From the NCBI RefSeq assembly GCF_007097245.1, contig NZ_VJZT01000001.1:248001-312000 (forward strand): a DNA stretch of 64,000 nucleotides. The letters run 5' to 3'. This stretch comes from Flavobacterium restrictum (GTDB lineage Bacteria; Bacteroidota; Bacteroidia; Flavobacteriales; Flavobacteriaceae). Position numbers and translations under genes: made by a program. Each line of letters opens with the position of its first letter. The first letter of the stretch is position 1. Positions 54,014-64,000 of this stretch are shown piece after piece. The notes beneath the pieces were generated by a model. The model did not search any database. It was not told the DNA's origin and was given only the letters and a program-made list of their open reading frames with translations.

Positions 54014-54043
54014 CAAATATAAACCATTTCTTTAGTTCAACAA
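54014..54043 (-). promoter_or_regulatory. Promoter of fabV, inside the 3' end of recN
   Basis: On the minus strand TTG (54041-54043), a 19-base spacer and TATATTTG (54014-54021). The -33 box lies within the last codons of recN. Confidence 0.72.
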
Positions 54044-55684
54044 GGCTTTTGCATGATTTAAGGCCGAATCCGAAACCACGGTTCCTGATAGCATTTGTGC
54101 AATTTCAACGACCCGTTCCTCGGCAGATAATAATTTTAATTCGGATTGGGTGTCCTCGCCAATGGTAGATTTAAAAACCTTGAAATGAGCATTTCCTTTG
54201 GCTGCGATTTGAGGCAAATGGGTAATAGCAAAAATTTGCATTTCGGCACTCATTTCTTTCATAATTTCGCCCATTCTAATGGCAATTTCACCTGAAACTC
54301 CGGTATCAATTTCATCAAAAATAAGGGTTGGAAGTTTAGAATACTGTGCCAAAATTGCTTTGACCGCAAGCATAATTCTAGACATTTCGCCACCCGAAGC
54401 TACTTTTTTAAGCAATCCAAAATCAGTTCCTTTATTTGCCGAAAATAAAAACTGCAATTCGTCTTTACCGTTTTGAAAATAGGTTGTTGTAGTTGTTAAG
54501 TCCATTTTGAAACGCACATTTGGCATTCCTAATGTTTCTAAAATCACTATTAATTTATGGGACAAAACTGGAATTGCTTGCTCTCTATTTGAATGAATTC
54601 CGGTTGCTAATATGTCCAGTTGCAATTCACTTTCTTGAATTAAATTCGTAATTTTTTCTATTTCGTCTTTTAGATTTCCAATAGCCAAAAGCGATGTATC
54701 CAATTGATTTTGAACTGCTAACAGCTCATCTACTGAACTTACTTGGTGCTTTTTCTGCAAGTTGTAAATCACCTGCAACTTCTGCCCTATTGCGTCTAGT
54801 TGTTCCGGATCATTGACCAACTTATCAGAAGCACGATTTAGTTCATTCGTAATATCATCAAACTCTATCGCTACACTTGTTATGCGTTCTAAAAGTACTT
54901 GATATTCAGTTGAGAACGAAGCTATTTTTTGCAATGCTGTTTTAGTTTCTTTCAAATTATACAACACACCAATCTGGTCTTCATTGGCAATTGCCAACGA
55001 CTTATCTAGTGCTTCTTTGATGGATTCTACATTGTTTAATTTTTCGAAATCAGCTTCCAAAGTTTCTTGTTCTCCTGATTTTAATTGAGCAGCGAGCAAT
55101 TCTTCTAGCAAAAAAGTGTTGTATTCTTGCTCTTTTATCGATTCGCTTTGTCTTTTAAGTAAGGAATTCAGTTTTGATTTATCTGATTTATAGCTTTTTA
55201 GAACTTCTTGATACTTAAAGATTAATTCTTTATTATTGGCAATAGCATCAATGATTTGAAACTGAACCATTTCATCTGATAATTCTTGAGTTTGCTGCTG
55301 CGAATGAATGTCAATCAAATGCAAACTTAAGTCTTGTAATTCTTGAAGATTTACGGGACTATCGTTGATGAAAGCTCTTGATTTCCCCGAAGGTAAAATT
55401 TCACGACGAATGATCGTTTCCGATTCATAATCCAAGTCATTACTCTCAAAAAAAGGAATCAAATTGTATTTTGAAATTTCAAAATGGGCTTCGATAATAC
55501 ACTTTTCCTCTTTGTTTTTGAGTGCGGCTAAATCAGCTCTTTTGCCCAAAACCAATCCTAATGCGCCTAAAATAATCGATTTTCCGGCACCTGTTTCTCC
55601 AGTAATTATCGAGAAACCTTTGGAAAAATCAATAGTTAATTTTTCTATAAGCGCATAGTTTTTTATCGAAAGGGATGTTATCAT
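54032..55684 (-). CDS. recN: DNA repair protein RecN
   Basis: A 550-residue SMC-like ATPase that supports double-strand-break repair. MITSLSIKNYALIEKLTIDF and the P-loop ITGETGAGKSIILGAL (about 27-42) open it. Coiled-coil regions fill about 150-360. The ABC signature KKVASGGEMSRIMLAVK and the Walker B TLIFDEIDTGVSGEIA complete the head domain. Length is normal. Confidence 0.96.
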   Translation of the reverse strand: MITSLSIKNYALIEKLTIDFSKGFSIITGETGAGKSIILGALGLVLGKRADLAALKNKEEKCIIEAHFEISKYNLIPFFESNDLDYESETIIRREILPSGKSRAFINDSPVNLQELQDLSLHLIDIHSQQQTQELSDEMVQFQIIDAIANNKELIFKYQEVLKSYKSDKSKLNSLLKRQSESIKEQEYNTFLLEELLAAQLKSGEQETLEADFEKLNNVESIKEALDKSLAIANEDQIGVLYNLKETKTALQKIASFSTEYQVLLERITSVAIEFDDITNELNRASDKLVNDPEQLDAIGQKLQVIYNLQKKHQVSSVDELLAVQNQLDTSLLAIGNLKDEIEKITNLIQESELQLDILATGIHSNREQAIPVLSHKLIVILETLGMPNVRFKMDLTTTTTYFQNGKDELQFLFSANKGTDFGLLKKVASGGEMSRIMLAVKAILAQYSKLPTLIFDEIDTGVSGEIAIRMGEIMKEMSAEMQIFAITHLPQIAAKGNAHFKVFKSTIGEDTQSELKLLSAEERVVEIAQMLSGTVVSDSALNHAKALLN

Positions 55685-55736
55685 TTAATTGTATTAATGT
55701 TGAAAAGGCGTATTCAAAAAAGAAATTAAATAGAAA

Positions 55737-56621
55737 TTAGTACTTAATTGTGACCCATTTACTGGAGTTCAAAGGCGATAATTTATTTAAAGTATCCGTC
55801 AAATCCGAAACGGTAATACTTGGTCCACCCGAAAAAACAGATACAATTTCATCTGATTTTGCATCAAAAAAGACGCGTGTCAAAAAAGCATTTGGTCTCG
55901 TTTCATTTACTTTGCTCAAGCCTAAAACTGCATTTTTAATTTTTTCTTTACCTGATTTCAAATCCAAACTCATTACATCTAGACCAGCGTGGTAGCTGTA
56001 CATTGCTTGTCTAATAGGGCCAAATGTAGGGGAGAGCATATCATTAATCAAAAAATACCTATTTTGATTTCCATCGGCTTGACTCCAGCCTTTGTAACCG
56101 CCTTGTTGGGCTACATTGGCAATGTTTTGGGCTGTTTCAAAATATTGATTTCCAGCCAAAGGTTGAAAAGTATCCGCATTCATACCCAAAATCATATTAC
56201 AATAAAAAGCTAAAACCGAAACCAAATTAGAATCAAAATTTGCTGGATTATAAATCAAGTTTTCGAATTCTGTATATTTAAAACTAAAATCTTTGTCGTT
56301 ATAATTCAATACCGGCGAGGAATACGTAGAATTGTAAATCAGTCGGGAGGATTGCACTTGGATTGTCGCCACAAAATTATCGGAACTATTAGAGGTAATA
56401 GTTATAAAAATGGAACAATTTATTTTTTCATTTTGTTTCAAAACCTGTCCCGTCCAGTCGGTCTTGTTTACAAACTCATTTACAGCTGTTTCTAATGTTT
56501 TGAAAACAGGCTGACTGGCATTAGCCAATTTTTGTGCGTTGACAGTAACCGTACAATTCAACTGTTGCGCTTGTGAAAATCCACAAGAAAATAGCAGCAA
56601 AAAAACAACTAATTTATTCAT
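55737..56621 (-). CDS. DUF4835 family protein, secreted
   Basis: A 294-residue protein with a Sec signal (MNKLVVFLLLFSCGFSQAQQ) and the DUF4835 pattern LNCTVTVNAQKL near the start. The family is specific to Bacteroidota, is encoded next to coaBC and recN in many of them, and has no known function. Confidence 0.9.
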   Translation of the reverse strand: MNKLVVFLLLFSCGFSQAQQLNCTVTVNAQKLANASQPVFKTLETAVNEFVNKTDWTGQVLKQNEKINCSIFITITSNSSDNFVATIQVQSSRLIYNSTYSSPVLNYNDKDFSFKYTEFENLIYNPANFDSNLVSVLAFYCNMILGMNADTFQPLAGNQYFETAQNIANVAQQGGYKGWSQADGNQNRYFLINDMLSPTFGPIRQAMYSYHAGLDVMSLDLKSGKEKIKNAVLGLSKVNETRPNAFLTRVFFDAKSDEIVSVFSGGPSITVSDLTDTLNKLSPLNSSKWVTIKY

Positions 56622-56781
56622 ATATTTTACTTTTTTCGTAATTGAAACCTAAAATTCCCGAATTTGATTGGTGTATTCCTCCTTTTAAATTCTGCTATTT
56701 CATAACGTCACACCATTTGATTTATTGGAAGGATTCCATTCCAAAAAACAAAATTCATTTTATAAAAGCTGTATCTGTATA

Positions 56782-57993
56782 TTATTTTTCAAAATAAGCG
56801 ATCACTTTTTTCAAAATATCATCCGCAACAGCTTCTTTCGATTTCAAAGGCATGGGCTCAATAGCAAAGAATTTGTCAATAAAGGTAACTTTATTTGTTG
56901 TTTTTCCAAAACCCGCACCATCATCTTGCAACGAATTTAGCACAATTAAATCTAAATTCTTTTTTTGAATTTTCAATTTAGCATTTTCGATTTCATTTTC
57001 GGTTTCCAAAGCAAAACCAATGAGGAACTGTTTTTGTTTCAACACACCAAAAGAACCCAAAATATCTTTGGTTTTCTCTAATTCAATGGTAAAATCATCG
57101 GCTGCTTTTTTGATTTTTTGCGAAGCTACTATTTTGGGTTTGTAATCCGCTACTGCAGCCGCAGCAATAGCTACATCCACATCGTGATAGTATTGATGGC
57201 AGGCATCGTACATTTCTTGTGCCGAAACTACGTCAACAACTTTAATCAAAGAATGGGTTACTTTAAAACGTGTTGGGCCAGTTACTAAAACAACCGTAGC
57301 GCCAAGATTTGCGGCACTAATGGCGATATCAAAACCCATTTTCCCGGAAGAATGATTGCCTATAAAACGCACAGGATCGATTGCCTCGTAGGTTGGGCCT
57401 GCTGTAATGAGGATTTTTTTTCCTTGAAGTGGCAACTGACTCGAAAGATCATTTTCTAAAAAAGTAATAATATTTTCCGGTTCAGCCATACGTCCTTCGC
57501 CTGATAAACCACTGGCTAAATCGCCGCTTTCAGCAGGAATAATGGTATTACCAAACTGTTCTAACAACTTAAAATTAGTGGTTGTAGTAGGATGTTTGTA
57601 CATATCTAAATCCATTGCTGGAGCAAAATAAACGGGACATTTTGCTGATAAATAAGCCGCTAAAACGAGATTATCACAAGTGCCATTCGCCATTTTAGAC
57701 AAGGTATTGGCAGTTGCTGGTGCAATAAGCATGAGGTCAGCCCAAAGTGCTAATTCCACATGATTGTTCCATTTCTCGTTGGCATCATCTTGGTTGTAAA
57801 AACTAGAATGTACTGGATTTTTGGAGAGCGTAGATAACGTAAGTGGCGTTATAAAAACCTTTGAAGCAGGTGTCATTATCACTTGGACATGCGCACCTGC
57901 TTTTATAAAAAGTCGAACCAATGAAGCGGTTTTATAGGCTGCTATTCCACCTGAAATTCCAAGTAAAATTTTCTTACCGTTTAAAACTGACAT
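56782..57993 (-). CDS. coaBC: Bifunctional phosphopantothenoylcysteine decarboxylase/synthetase
   Basis: A 403-residue fusion making 4'-phosphopantetheine for CoA. The CoaC flavin domain (about 1-190) has GISGGIAAYKTASLVR and the Asn/Met motif APAMDLDMYKHP. The CoaB domain follows with ILITAGPTYEAIDPVRFIGNHSSGKMG (broken here as ITAGPTYEAIDPVRFI and NHSSGKMG). An upstream in-frame ATG at 58038 overlaps the omega gene; 57993, ten bases after it, gives the normal N-terminus MSVLNGKKILLGIS. Confidence 0.95.
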   Translation of the reverse strand: MSVLNGKKILLGISGGIAAYKTASLVRLFIKAGAHVQVIMTPASKVFITPLTLSTLSKNPVHSSFYNQDDANEKWNNHVELALWADLMLIAPATANTLSKMANGTCDNLVLAAYLSAKCPVYFAPAMDLDMYKHPTTTTNFKLLEQFGNTIIPAESGDLASGLSGEGRMAEPENIITFLENDLSSQLPLQGKKILITAGPTYEAIDPVRFIGNHSSGKMGFDIAISAANLGATVVLVTGPTRFKVTHSLIKVVDVVSAQEMYDACHQYYHDVDVAIAAAAVADYKPKIVASQKIKKAADDFTIELEKTKDILGSFGVLKQKQFLIGFALETENEIENAKLKIQKKNLDLIVLNSLQDDGAGFGKTTNKVTFIDKFFAIEPMPLKSKEAVADDILKKVIAYFEK

Positions 57994-58003
57994 CAGCTCC
58001 GTA

Positions 58004-58321
58004 TTATTTGTTTGAATCTCTGTGGTAAATTTTACCATCTAACCATTCTTGAACTGCAAGAGCGTGTGGTTTTGGTAATTTTTCGTAAAATTTAGAAACT
58101 TCAATTTGTTCTTTATTTTCAAAAACTTCTTCAAGACTATCATTGTAAGTGGCAAATTCTTCCAGTTTTTCAGTCAATTCTTTTTTTATTTCAGAATTGA
58201 TTTGGTTCGCTCTTTTAGCCATAATGGTTATTGCTTCATACACATTACCAGTTGGTTCTTCAATAACGGTTTTGTTGTACGTTATTGTATTTACTGGAGC
58301 ATTCGTCTTTTTTAAATCCAT
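58004..58321 (-). CDS. RNA polymerase Rpb6/omega-like subunit
   Basis: A 105-residue protein of the Rpb6 type found in Bacteroidota as the omega subunit. NVYEAITIMAKRANQINSEIKKEL (split as NVYEAITIMAKRANQIN then SEIKKEL, about 26-49) is the polymerase-binding helix. It assists assembly of the beta' subunit. It lies between bamD and coaBC with gaps of 8 and 10 bases. Confidence 0.9.
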   Translation of the reverse strand: MDLKKTNAPVNTITYNKTVIEEPTGNVYEAITIMAKRANQINSEIKKELTEKLEEFATYNDSLEEVFENKEQIEVSKFYEKLPKPHALAVQEWLDGKIYHRDSNK

Positions 58322-58329
58322 GACTTTAT

Positions 58330-59130
58330 TTATTTAGTAAATTTTTGTAAATCGGTATCAATTCGAGCTAACATTGCGTTGGCTTCTTTTTTATATTTAG
58401 TTTCGGCATTAAATTTAATCAAATTACCGTGCGCTACTTTGGCAACGTTTAAACGGTCTTCCATTTTTGAAGGAATACTATTCACTGCTAGTTGGTAAGC
58501 TGAATCTAATTTATAATACAAGGCGTCTTCTCTAAAAGGAGTTCCCGGATAATCAGCTACAAAATTATCTAATGCAATAATGGCTGATTTATAATCTAGT
58601 ATGGTGTGGTATGCTTTGGCATTTTCAAATACCTTTTTCTCAATCTTTTCATTCAATACTTTTACCGCAGCATTGGCTTCCGCTAAATATTCGGAAGTGG
58701 GATAATTGTCGATAAAGGTTTGCAATTTATCAATCGCTTTGTGCGTATCGGTTTGATCTAAACTGTAAACAGGCGATAATTTCGAATAACTTTTGGCTCC
58801 TAAAAAAGCAGCTTCTTGTAATTTTTCACTCTTTGGATAACCAGAAGCAAAACTTTCAAATTGATATCCTGCTAGATAATATTGTTGGGTTTTATAGTAG
58901 GATTGTGCAAACATATAAAACAATTTTTCGGCTTGTGGTTTTCCTCTGTACGCTGGTGCAATTTGTTCAAAAAGTCGAATTGCTTTTGAGTATTTACCGC
59001 TATCATACAATTTGGTTGCCATATCAAATTTTATAGCAACATCCTCGGTTTTTAAAGCTTTTTGATATTCATTACAAGATCCCAAAAGGATAACAAGTAG
59101 TAGTAAAGAGACTATTTTTTTAATCAACAT
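58330..59130 (-). CDS. bamD: Outer-membrane assembly lipoprotein BamD
   Basis: A 266-residue lipoprotein with lipobox LLGSC (Cys19) and TPR-like repeats (DSGKYSKAIRLFEQIAP, FMFAQSYYKTQQYYLAGYQF, FIDNYPTSEYLAEA). BamD is the essential partner of BamA in inserting outer-membrane beta-barrels. It heads the operon with omega and coaBC and has a strong promoter. Confidence 0.93.
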   Translation of the reverse strand: MLIKKIVSLLLLVILLGSCNEYQKALKTEDVAIKFDMATKLYDSGKYSKAIRLFEQIAPAYRGKPQAEKLFYMFAQSYYKTQQYYLAGYQFESFASGYPKSEKLQEAAFLGAKSYSKLSPVYSLDQTDTHKAIDKLQTFIDNYPTSEYLAEANAAVKVLNEKIEKKVFENAKAYHTILDYKSAIIALDNFVADYPGTPFREDALYYKLDSAYQLAVNSIPSKMEDRLNVAKVAHGNLIKFNAETKYKKEANAMLARIDTDLQKFTK

Positions 59131-59225
59131 TATAAAATTGTTTTGTTTTGGAATTGTGAAACTTCGATTTTTTTTATTTAAAACCTATTGATTGGGTTGC
59201 TAAAACCAGCTCAAAGTTTCGTTCG

Positions 59226-59257
59226 CAAATTTAGTTATTAATTTAGCTACTTCAAAA
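59226..59257 (-). promoter_or_regulatory. Promoter of the bamD-omega-coaBC operon
   Basis: TTTTG (59253-59257), a 19-base spacer and TAAATTTG (59226-59233) on the minus strand match the consensus. The leader to the bamD ATG is about 90 bases. Confidence 0.8.
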
Positions 59258-59293
59258 TATATTTTTATTTAAAAAAATACCTGTTTTTTGTGA

Positions 59294-60175
59294 TTATTTA
59301 GCACTGTTTTTTACAAATTCGGCAATTCGATTGGCCAGTGATTCGTCTACATTTACTAATGGTAATCGCACCTGATTCTCTGTTAATCCCAATGAGAGAA
59401 AGACTTCTTTGATTCCTGCTGGGTTGCCTTGTTCAAAAATCATCTCGATACAATTTGCCAGTGAGTAATGCAATTTGAAAGCTTCGTTCACTTTTCTATT
59501 CAAGCCCAACCGAATCATTTCCGAAAATTCTTTTGGAAAACCTTGACCAATTACCGAGATAACACCAGATGCACCCGCCAAAATCATTGGCAAAGCAATC
59601 ATATCATCACCGGAAATCACTAGAAAATCTTTTGGTTTATTTTGCAATAACTGCATGGCTTGCACTAAATCGCCTGCAGCTTCTTTGATGGCGACAATAT
59701 TGTCAAAATCAGTTGCCAATCGGATAACGGTACTTGGCAACATATTACTTCCAGTTCGTCCTGGAACGTTGTACAAAATAACAGGAATTGGAGCTGCTTG
59801 CGCTATGGCTTTAAAATGTTGGTAAATGCCTTCTTGAGTTGGTTTATTGTAATATGGTGAAACCGAAAGAATGGCCTCAAAAGCCGAAAAATCTCGGGTT
59901 TTGAGTTCCGCAACAACCTTTAAAGTATCATTGCCTCCTACTCCAAGAACCAAAGGCAATCGTCCATTGTTTGCCGCAATAACCGTTTCGATCACTAATT
60001 CGCTTTCGGTTTTAGACAATGTTGCATTTTCGGCAGTGGTTCCTAATACAACCAGATATTCGACTCCATTATCTACAGAAAAATTCACAATCCGTTTTAA
60101 AGCTTCGGTATCAACTGAAAAATCGTGTTTAAAAGGAGTTACAAGAGCAACACCTGTTCCTATTAATGATTGCAT
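59294..60175 (-). CDS. dapA: 4-hydroxy-tetrahydrodipicolinate synthase
   Basis: A 293-residue TIM-barrel aldolase that starts the lysine and diaminopimelate branch. [10 protein letters not shown] (about 6-15), the catalytic Tyr in [14 protein letters not shown] (about 132-145) and the Schiff-base Lys in [11 protein letters not shown] (about 159-169) are in place. It follows a DUF6913 gene by nine bases and shares its promoter. Confidence 0.95.
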   Translation of the reverse strand: MQSLIGTGVALVTPFKHDFSVDTEALKRIVNFSVDNGVEYLVVLGTTAENATLSKTESELVIETVIAANNGRLPLVLGVGGNDTLKVVAELKTRDFSAFEAILSVSPYYNKPTQEGIYQHFKAIAQAAPIPVILYNVPGRTGSNMLPSTVIRLATDFDNIVAIKEAAGDLVQAMQLLQNKPKDFLVISGDDMIALPMILAGASGVISVIGQGFPKEFSEMIRLGLNRKVNEAFKLHYSLANCIEMIFEQGNPAGIKEVFLSLGLTENQVRLPLVNVDESLANRIAEFVKNSAK

Positions 60176-60184
60176 ATTGGTAAT

Positions 60185-60703
60185 TTATATTTTGTTTAAT
60201 ATTTTTAAATATCTAAATAATTCGCTGACAAAAACGCCAAAACTTTCGGCATTTGTAGTAATCATAAAATGATTCAATCGATTGTCAATAGCCGAGAAAC
60301 CTACTTTGAAATCCGCTTGTGATTGCAGTGTTATGAGGAGTAAAATGGCTTTTTCTATGTCGTAATAACTTACTAATAAATCAAATTTTGTAGCAACAAA
60401 ATCAGTTACTACGGCATCGCTAATTTGAGCATTCCATTGCAATTGATTGGGACCAAAAGTAGGTTGTGCATAGCTTTCCTTTTTTTTGAATTTGTCCCTG
60501 TAGACAATAGTTGTTATGTTTTTTTCCAAAAAACCGTTGGCTATCAAAGCTGCAATGAGTTGTTCTTTTTGAAAAAAATAACTTTCATCAATAAGTAAAC
60601 CAACAGTTTGTATTTTTTTATCCAAAGCGCTACTCTTACTACTCTGCAGCTTCTTTTTTAATTTTCTTTTTACAAAAAAATCTTTTAAAAAATTTAAAAA
60701 CAT
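60185..60703 (-). CDS. DUF6913 family protein, hypothetical
   Basis: A 172-residue protein with a very basic N-terminus (FVKRKLKKKLQSSKSS), then an alpha/beta region with VGLLIDESYFFQKEQLIAAL and FDLLVSYYD (about 107-115). It looks like the small Flavobacteriia family now called DUF6913 that precedes dapA. The function is unknown. Confidence 0.75.
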   Translation of the reverse strand: MFLNFLKDFFVKRKLKKKLQSSKSSALDKKIQTVGLLIDESYFFQKEQLIAALIANGFLEKNITTIVYRDKFKKKESYAQPTFGPNQLQWNAQISDAVVTDFVATKFDLLVSYYDIEKAILLLITLQSQADFKVGFSAIDNRLNHFMITTNAESFGVFVSELFRYLKILNKI

Positions 60704-60722
60704 ACGCCTTTTTACTAGTTTA

Positions 60723-60751
60723 CAAAAATAAATAATAAAGTCTGATTACAA
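60723..60751 (-). promoter_or_regulatory. Promoter of the DUF6913-dapA operon
   Basis: TTG (60749-60751), an 18-base spacer and TATTTTTG (60723-60730) on the minus strand, 20 bases before the ATG at 60703. Confidence 0.75.
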
Positions 60752-60926
60752 TTGGTAAATCTAAAAAAGTATAACGGTTTTTTCAAACTTTTTGTTATAT
60801 TCTTAACACTTTATACTGTTTTTTCTTTCGATAATGAAGTTTATAATCTTCCTAAATTAGAGGAAAATTATTAAAACTACTGGCCGTTAAAGGGTTATTG
60901 AATTAAAAAAAGAAAGTCAATCTAAA

Positions 60927-63652
<2,726 letters not shown>

Positions 63653-63671
63653 AAAGTTTACAAATCAAATT

Positions 63672-64000
63672 TTACGATTCAATAATTGCATTTATTTGTT
63701 TAAACAATTGTCCGTCACTCAAAAAAGCGCCTTGTTGAATCAATTGAAATAACGAAAAATTGCGTTCATCGGTGAAGACTTTTTTACCTACTTTCATTTC
63801 GATCGTTTCGGTAAACATATTGTCGCTCAACCATTGTAAGCCGTCTTTGGTCAAAAAATCAACTTCGGGAACGGTGGATTTTAATACAATAGATTTGACT
63901 TCGGTATCAAAACATTGGAAAAGGAAAATATGATTTTTTGAAAAATGTTCTAAATATTCGGCTTTTGCCAATACTTTTTCCCAAATTAAATCAGAAAAAA
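63672..64000 (-). CDS. Probable DUF6495 family protein (5' end outside window)
   Basis: The frame is open from the stop at 63672 to the window edge. The visible part reads FSDLIWEKVLAKAEYLEHFS followed by a compact alpha/beta domain. The TTG at 63971 is not needed as a start, since coding-like sequence continues upstream of it. The segment resembles DUF6495 of Flavobacteriia, a family of unknown function that neighbours ligA. The assignment is from memory of the family. Confidence 0.65.
   Translation of the reverse strand, partial: FSDLIWEKVLAKAEYLEHFSKNHIFLFQCFDTEVKSIVLKSTVPEVDFLTKDGLQWLSDNMFTETIEMKVGKKVFTDERNFSLFQLIQQGAFLSDGQLFKQINAIIES

Noticed and set aside
53918..54016. Longer FabV starting at 54016
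   Set aside because: The extra 33 residues do not look like the family and the likely transcript start lies at or after that ATG.

Overview
The window is AT-rich chromosomal DNA from a member of the Bacteroidota, most likely Flavobacterium or a close relative. Several things point there: a type IX secretion gene (porQ), DUF4835, an Rpb6-type RNA polymerase small subunit, an S1 protein with six repeats, RprXY-like two-component genes, and promoters of the Bacteroidota type (TTG, about 19 bases, TAnnTTTG) with no obvious Shine-Dalgarno sites. I see no phage, transposase, plasmid or CRISPR sequence.

Layout. 1-4272 (+): the end of an unidentified gene, then an amidoligase cluster of ATP-grasp, YbdK/GCS2 carboxylate-amine ligase, class I glutamine-amidotransferase-like protein and a second ATP-grasp-like protein. 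4702-15279 (+): a ten-gene cluster that reads as an oxidative 3-keto-glycoside pathway. It has a Tat-borne small subunit, a GMC flavoprotein and a cytochrome c (together resembling glucoside 3-dehydrogenase), two Gfo/Idh/MocA oxidoreductases, three xylose-isomerase-like TIM barrels, a DUF1080 (3-keto-disaccharide hydrolase) protein and a NupG-like MFS transporter. 15478-27873: a beta-lactamase-fold lipoprotein, tRNA-Val, an ABC exporter, smpB, a G/Y-rich lipoprotein, pcm, a four-gene run (Gfo/Idh/MocA, membrane protein, 3-hydroxyacyl-CoA dehydrogenase, yggS), a repeat-flanked four-helix-bundle gene, a DnaQ/GIY-YIG fusion, miaA, a small membrane protein and an acyl-ACP thioesterase.

27947-37025 (-): rpsA, a second NupG-like transporter, cmk, porQ, kdsB, a lipoprotein, ygiD, a DUF1697 gene and an unknown gene. 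37178-47637 (+): recG, an RND efflux operon (adaptor, pump, TolC-like channel) and pheT. 47719-64000 (-): response regulator and sensor kinase, coaE, a glycosyltransferase, two adjacent enoyl-ACP reductases (fabI, fabV), recN, DUF4835, coaBC, rpb6/omega, bamD, dapA with a DUF6913 gene, a YhhN-like membrane protein, ligA, and the end of a probable DUF6495 gene.

The parts most worth following up are the amidoligase cluster, the 3-keto-glycoside cluster, a structured element of about 110 nt present in two intergenic copies (11279 and 32335), a 28-bp palindrome inserted in frame in yggS, and the repeat-flanked four-helix-bundle gene. All functional statements come from reading motifs and gene order; no database search was run.
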